Part shown: positions 61,215-64,000 of the stretch, piece by piece | Position numbering within the stretch: position 1 is the first letter of the stretch | Layout of the letters: every line of letters begins with the position of its first letter | Assembly (NCBI GenBank): GCA_013397455.1 | Contig: VYZB01000030.1 | Coordinates: 2,617,505-2,681,504 of the forward strand | Length of the DNA: 64,000 nucleotides | Direction: 5' to 3' | Source of the DNA: Crotophaga sulcirostris | Taxonomy: Eukaryota > Chordata > Aves > Cuculiformes > Crotophagidae | Translations under genes and position numbers: made by a program | Notes under the pieces: generated by a model | Seen by the model: only the letters and a program-made list of their open reading frames with translations | Databases searched by the model: none | What the model was told of the DNA's origin: nothing

Positions 61215-63474
61215 ATTTGCTGGACAGTACAGGCAAAAAATGTGAAATTTCAGAAATCTTGGGTGGGCGGTTGCTGTATAAACAATTGGTACAGTTTACT
61301 TCTTGCTAACAGCATTTCCTTTGTTCAGATATAAAGCATTTCCTGTCACCCCATCTGTATCAATCATGCTGTCAAATGAGGCAAAGAGAAATTTTGTAAG
61401 GCTGCATTTGTACATTTTAGTTAGCTTCTGATTATAATTAAAATAAGAGTCACGTTGTTAACAAAACTTAAAAAAATTAGTCATTCAGTGTCTTCCATTG
61501 TTTAAAATAAAAATCCAAATGAAAATTAATCAATTATGTGAAATCCACATGAACTGGGCTAAATGGCCCCTTTTTGGCTACTCCAGAAGGAACTACTTTG
61601 TCACAAAATATTACAAGATTTCAGCAAAATCTGGCCTTTCAGTGGGTAAATTACATGGTTTGAAACTTCAGTACAAATATAGAATGCCAGTTTTTTAACA
61701 ACAGCTGATTCAGACTTTGATTTGGATAGTCAAAATTTCAAATGGATCTTGCTTTTATTGTTTACATGAATTAATGGCTGTAGTCATGCAATGGATAATG
61801 AATTAGAAGCTGTTTTCAAGACAGATGTAATTTCCTTTTTTTGTACCCAGAGCACGCTAGTCTTCCTTGAGCAAAGCCATCTGCACAAGGAGAGAAAGAA
61901 ATCCTTTGTTTTGGATACTCTACGTATTGATTGATGTTTCTAAACTTTCTGCTCCCTCTTTTTGTCAGCTTTTATTTCCATTTTGCCTATCTTTAGTATT
62001 TCTGTCCTATTGTTTCAGTCCTGCTTTCCACTTAGGTCCCTCTGCCTTTCTCACAACTCCTGTATTTGCCCTGTTGTAGTGGTGGTGCCATGCGGAGCGG
62101 TGTGTTGACTTCTCAGTTACTGTGGTTTAAGTGCAAATGAGTCCTGTCATTGTACTGATGCTACTCCCAAGCCTTTCAGCAGCTTATAAATTCAGATTCC
62201 ACTCTGTAGGTAGCATCTGAAGTCTCCTTTAGAGAGAAGCAGTACTGTTTCTGTTTTAAGTAGCAACTGTGCTGCCTTCCATGTAACCCAGCAGGTCCTG
62301 TAAGGTACTGTCAGTTGTCTCAGATTAGGAGTCTCTGAGTTTACATCTGCCCTAGATGTATGTATGTTGCTGTTTTGCTCAAGGACAGCCCATAACATTC
62401 GTTTCAAATGTTTCGATTTGGGCTGCTGCAGTTTTTCTATGTAAATGTCAACTGCATGTGACAAGTAGAATAATATAATTATAATTTTTTCTTTATCAAG
62501 CAAAAGGGGTGTTGAATTGTTTAATTACTGGCTTTGCCAGCATGCAGATGGAAAAGCTTTAAAGGTAAGTTGCTCATACAAAATGCCTGAAATGGATAGT
62601 AATTAACAACTGGCTCTTCATTGGTATGTTAATTACACTGCCATTTGTCCTGGTGCCTGTCCTTGTTTAAATGTTCAGTTACACTGAACTGAAGTGTTCG
62701 CTTCCTGGCAAACACAGAATGTATCAGAATAGTTTGACTCTTGGATATATGCAAATATTTTATGGGAAGAAACATGCCAGTAAATCACTGAGCTGCAAAG
62801 AACAAAAACACTGCATATTTGTATTCCTCAGAGGTAAAAGCAAAACCTGTTTCAGTGGAAGAAACAGGCCTGATTTTGAAAAATGGTCTCCAGTACATTC
62901 CCAGGAATAATCCAGAGCATGGTTTCATTCAGGTAGGTAATTTTAGGAACTTGTTCCTGGTATCTCTCTCTGTTAGTAAAGGTAGGTGGACATCTGGGTG
63001 CTGTTAACTGCCCTTGTAATGCCCGTATGTTTAAAACTGGATGGAAAAATCAAACTGAACTGGAAATGCTTTTAAAACTTGGGATAAAGCTGGTTATTTT
63101 GAATGCAAGGGGAATTAAAGTAACTTCTTATGAACTGATCACGTCAGTAGTCTCAAAGCTTAGTTAACTTACAGTTTAATTCTTTTGGGAATGAACATTG
63201 TCCTTCTGTTATTTGGATGGTGCTTTGCAGAGTGTGTCCCCAATCTCCAGATACTCCTGCAATAAGTAAAAACACCCTGTATCTGATGTGCCTCTCTAAT
63301 GTCAGGCCTGAAGAGGGGGCAGGGTGGTAAAGGTATGTGGCTGATCAGCATGTTAGTATGAGGCTGGTATTTTAATTTACTAAGCTTCTGTCACGTGGAA
63401 AGTGGTTAGTCTGCCCAGTGACCCTCAACACATGGCAGAAATCAACCCCTAAAATTAGGCACTGATTGTAACAG

Positions 63475-63515
63475 TATAGTTATAAAATTATAGTTGTAAA
63501 ATTAGCTATAAAACG
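63475..63515. repeat. 14-bp tandem repeat, about 3 copies
   Basis: Units TATAGTTATAAAAT, TATAGTTGTAAAAT and a third diverged TAGCTATAAAAC follow one another with a 14-base period. A minor AT-rich tandem array in intron 1 without evident function. Confidence 0.85.
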
Positions 63516-64000
63516 GCACTAGCTACTGTGTGTCACTGCCCTCTGAGTCAGGTTTGATCTGTTTATTAACAAAAAATTGTATTGCTGTTGGTACTGCAGA
63601 GCCAACGTGGCCATGGACAGGCTGAATTTCCATTGTTTCGTGTCCAACAGGCAAAGTTACCAGCTCCATTGGAGTCCAACTTCAAGACTTAAAGTACTGT
63701 TAGCTTGAAAAGCTTGGTTTGAAATGCTACATTCCTGTGTTCCCAGCCACTGAGAGGCAGCTAATTTAACAGCAGTCTGTGTAGGCTGGCCCTGTGAGAG
63801 ACTTTGGGAAAATAGAGGTCAGTCTGATGACTACTCCTGTGAGTCATCTTCATGTCATAGCGTATAGGGACACCAATGCTTTCCTCAGATTTAATTATTT
63901 TTTTAAAGCATCTTTAAGAGATCGCCTGGCCTTCTGCATATAGCTCTGTCACCCTGAAAATACTCTGCACTTTCTGTAGTGAGTAGTGGTTTGACCAGTA

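Larger units (their letters stand above)
55247..64000 (+). other. ARNT2: ARNT2 intron 1 (5' part)
   Basis: Begins with the consensus donor GTGAGT and continues past the right edge. I looked for the expected exon 2, which should encode the stretch after MATPAAVNPP, and did not find it. Contents listed separately are simple repeats and G runs in the first 250 bases, a CR1 at 55680-56095, an unidentified exon-like segment at 60906-61214, and a 14-bp tandem repeat at 63475-63515. The remainder (56096-60905 and 61215-63474) is AT-rich and without recognisable features. The longest open frame, 59312-59869 on the minus strand (185 codons), has no recognised domain. Confidence 0.8.

Noticed and set aside
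1..64000. tRNA, snRNA, microRNA or CRISPR-type arrays
   Set aside because: I looked for B-box-like GGTTCGAATCC sequences, U6-like starts, the microRNA miR-184 that I recall from this mammalian chromosome region, and regularly spaced repeats. Only the 42-bp minisatellite was regular, and its units are adjacent without unique spacers.

Overview
The window is vertebrate, almost certainly bird, nuclear DNA. The evidence is several 5'-truncated CR1 LINE tails of avian type, low overall repeat content, long AT-rich non-coding stretches, and a GC-rich CpG island holding the first coding exon of a recognisable vertebrate gene. There are no bacterial-style genes, no operons, no CRISPR array and no tRNA or rRNA gene that I could find. 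The many open frames of 60-185 codons scattered through the window look like chance frames.

The one gene I can name is ARNT2 (aryl hydrocarbon receptor nuclear translocator 2, a class II bHLH-PAS transcription factor), on the + strand. Coding exon 1 lies at 55216-55246 and encodes MATPAAVNPP plus the first base of the next codon, followed by a consensus GTGAGT splice donor. It sits in a CpG island (about 54823-55660). Part of the island, probably including the transcription start and most of the 5'UTR, is hidden by a 239-base assembly gap (54864-55102). Everything from 55247 to the right edge is intron 1; exon 2 is not in the window. The start of the intron holds a (GT)11 run, a 13-C run and several long G runs, then a CR1 insertion at 55680-56095. 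An unidentified exon-like open segment lies at about 60906-61214.

Left of the gene, about 54 kb contains no protein-coding gene I can support. It holds an ancient CR1/L3-like LINE relic (4500-4880), three avian CR1 tails (30053-30676, 30785-30990, 42780-42986), homopolymer and polypurine/polypyrimidine tracts, and a modest CpG-enriched patch around 25851-26244. That patch has a minus-strand TATA-like box and a donor-like site and may be a weak promoter of an unannotated transcript. Directly against the island is a 42-bp-period minisatellite (54301-54822, about twelve copies).

The plausible functional reading is a long 5' regulatory domain feeding one developmental and neuroendocrine regulator. 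I did not find a new multi-gene system. The items most worth a second look are the minisatellite abutting the ARNT2 island, the exon-like segment in intron 1, and the CpG patch near 26 kb.
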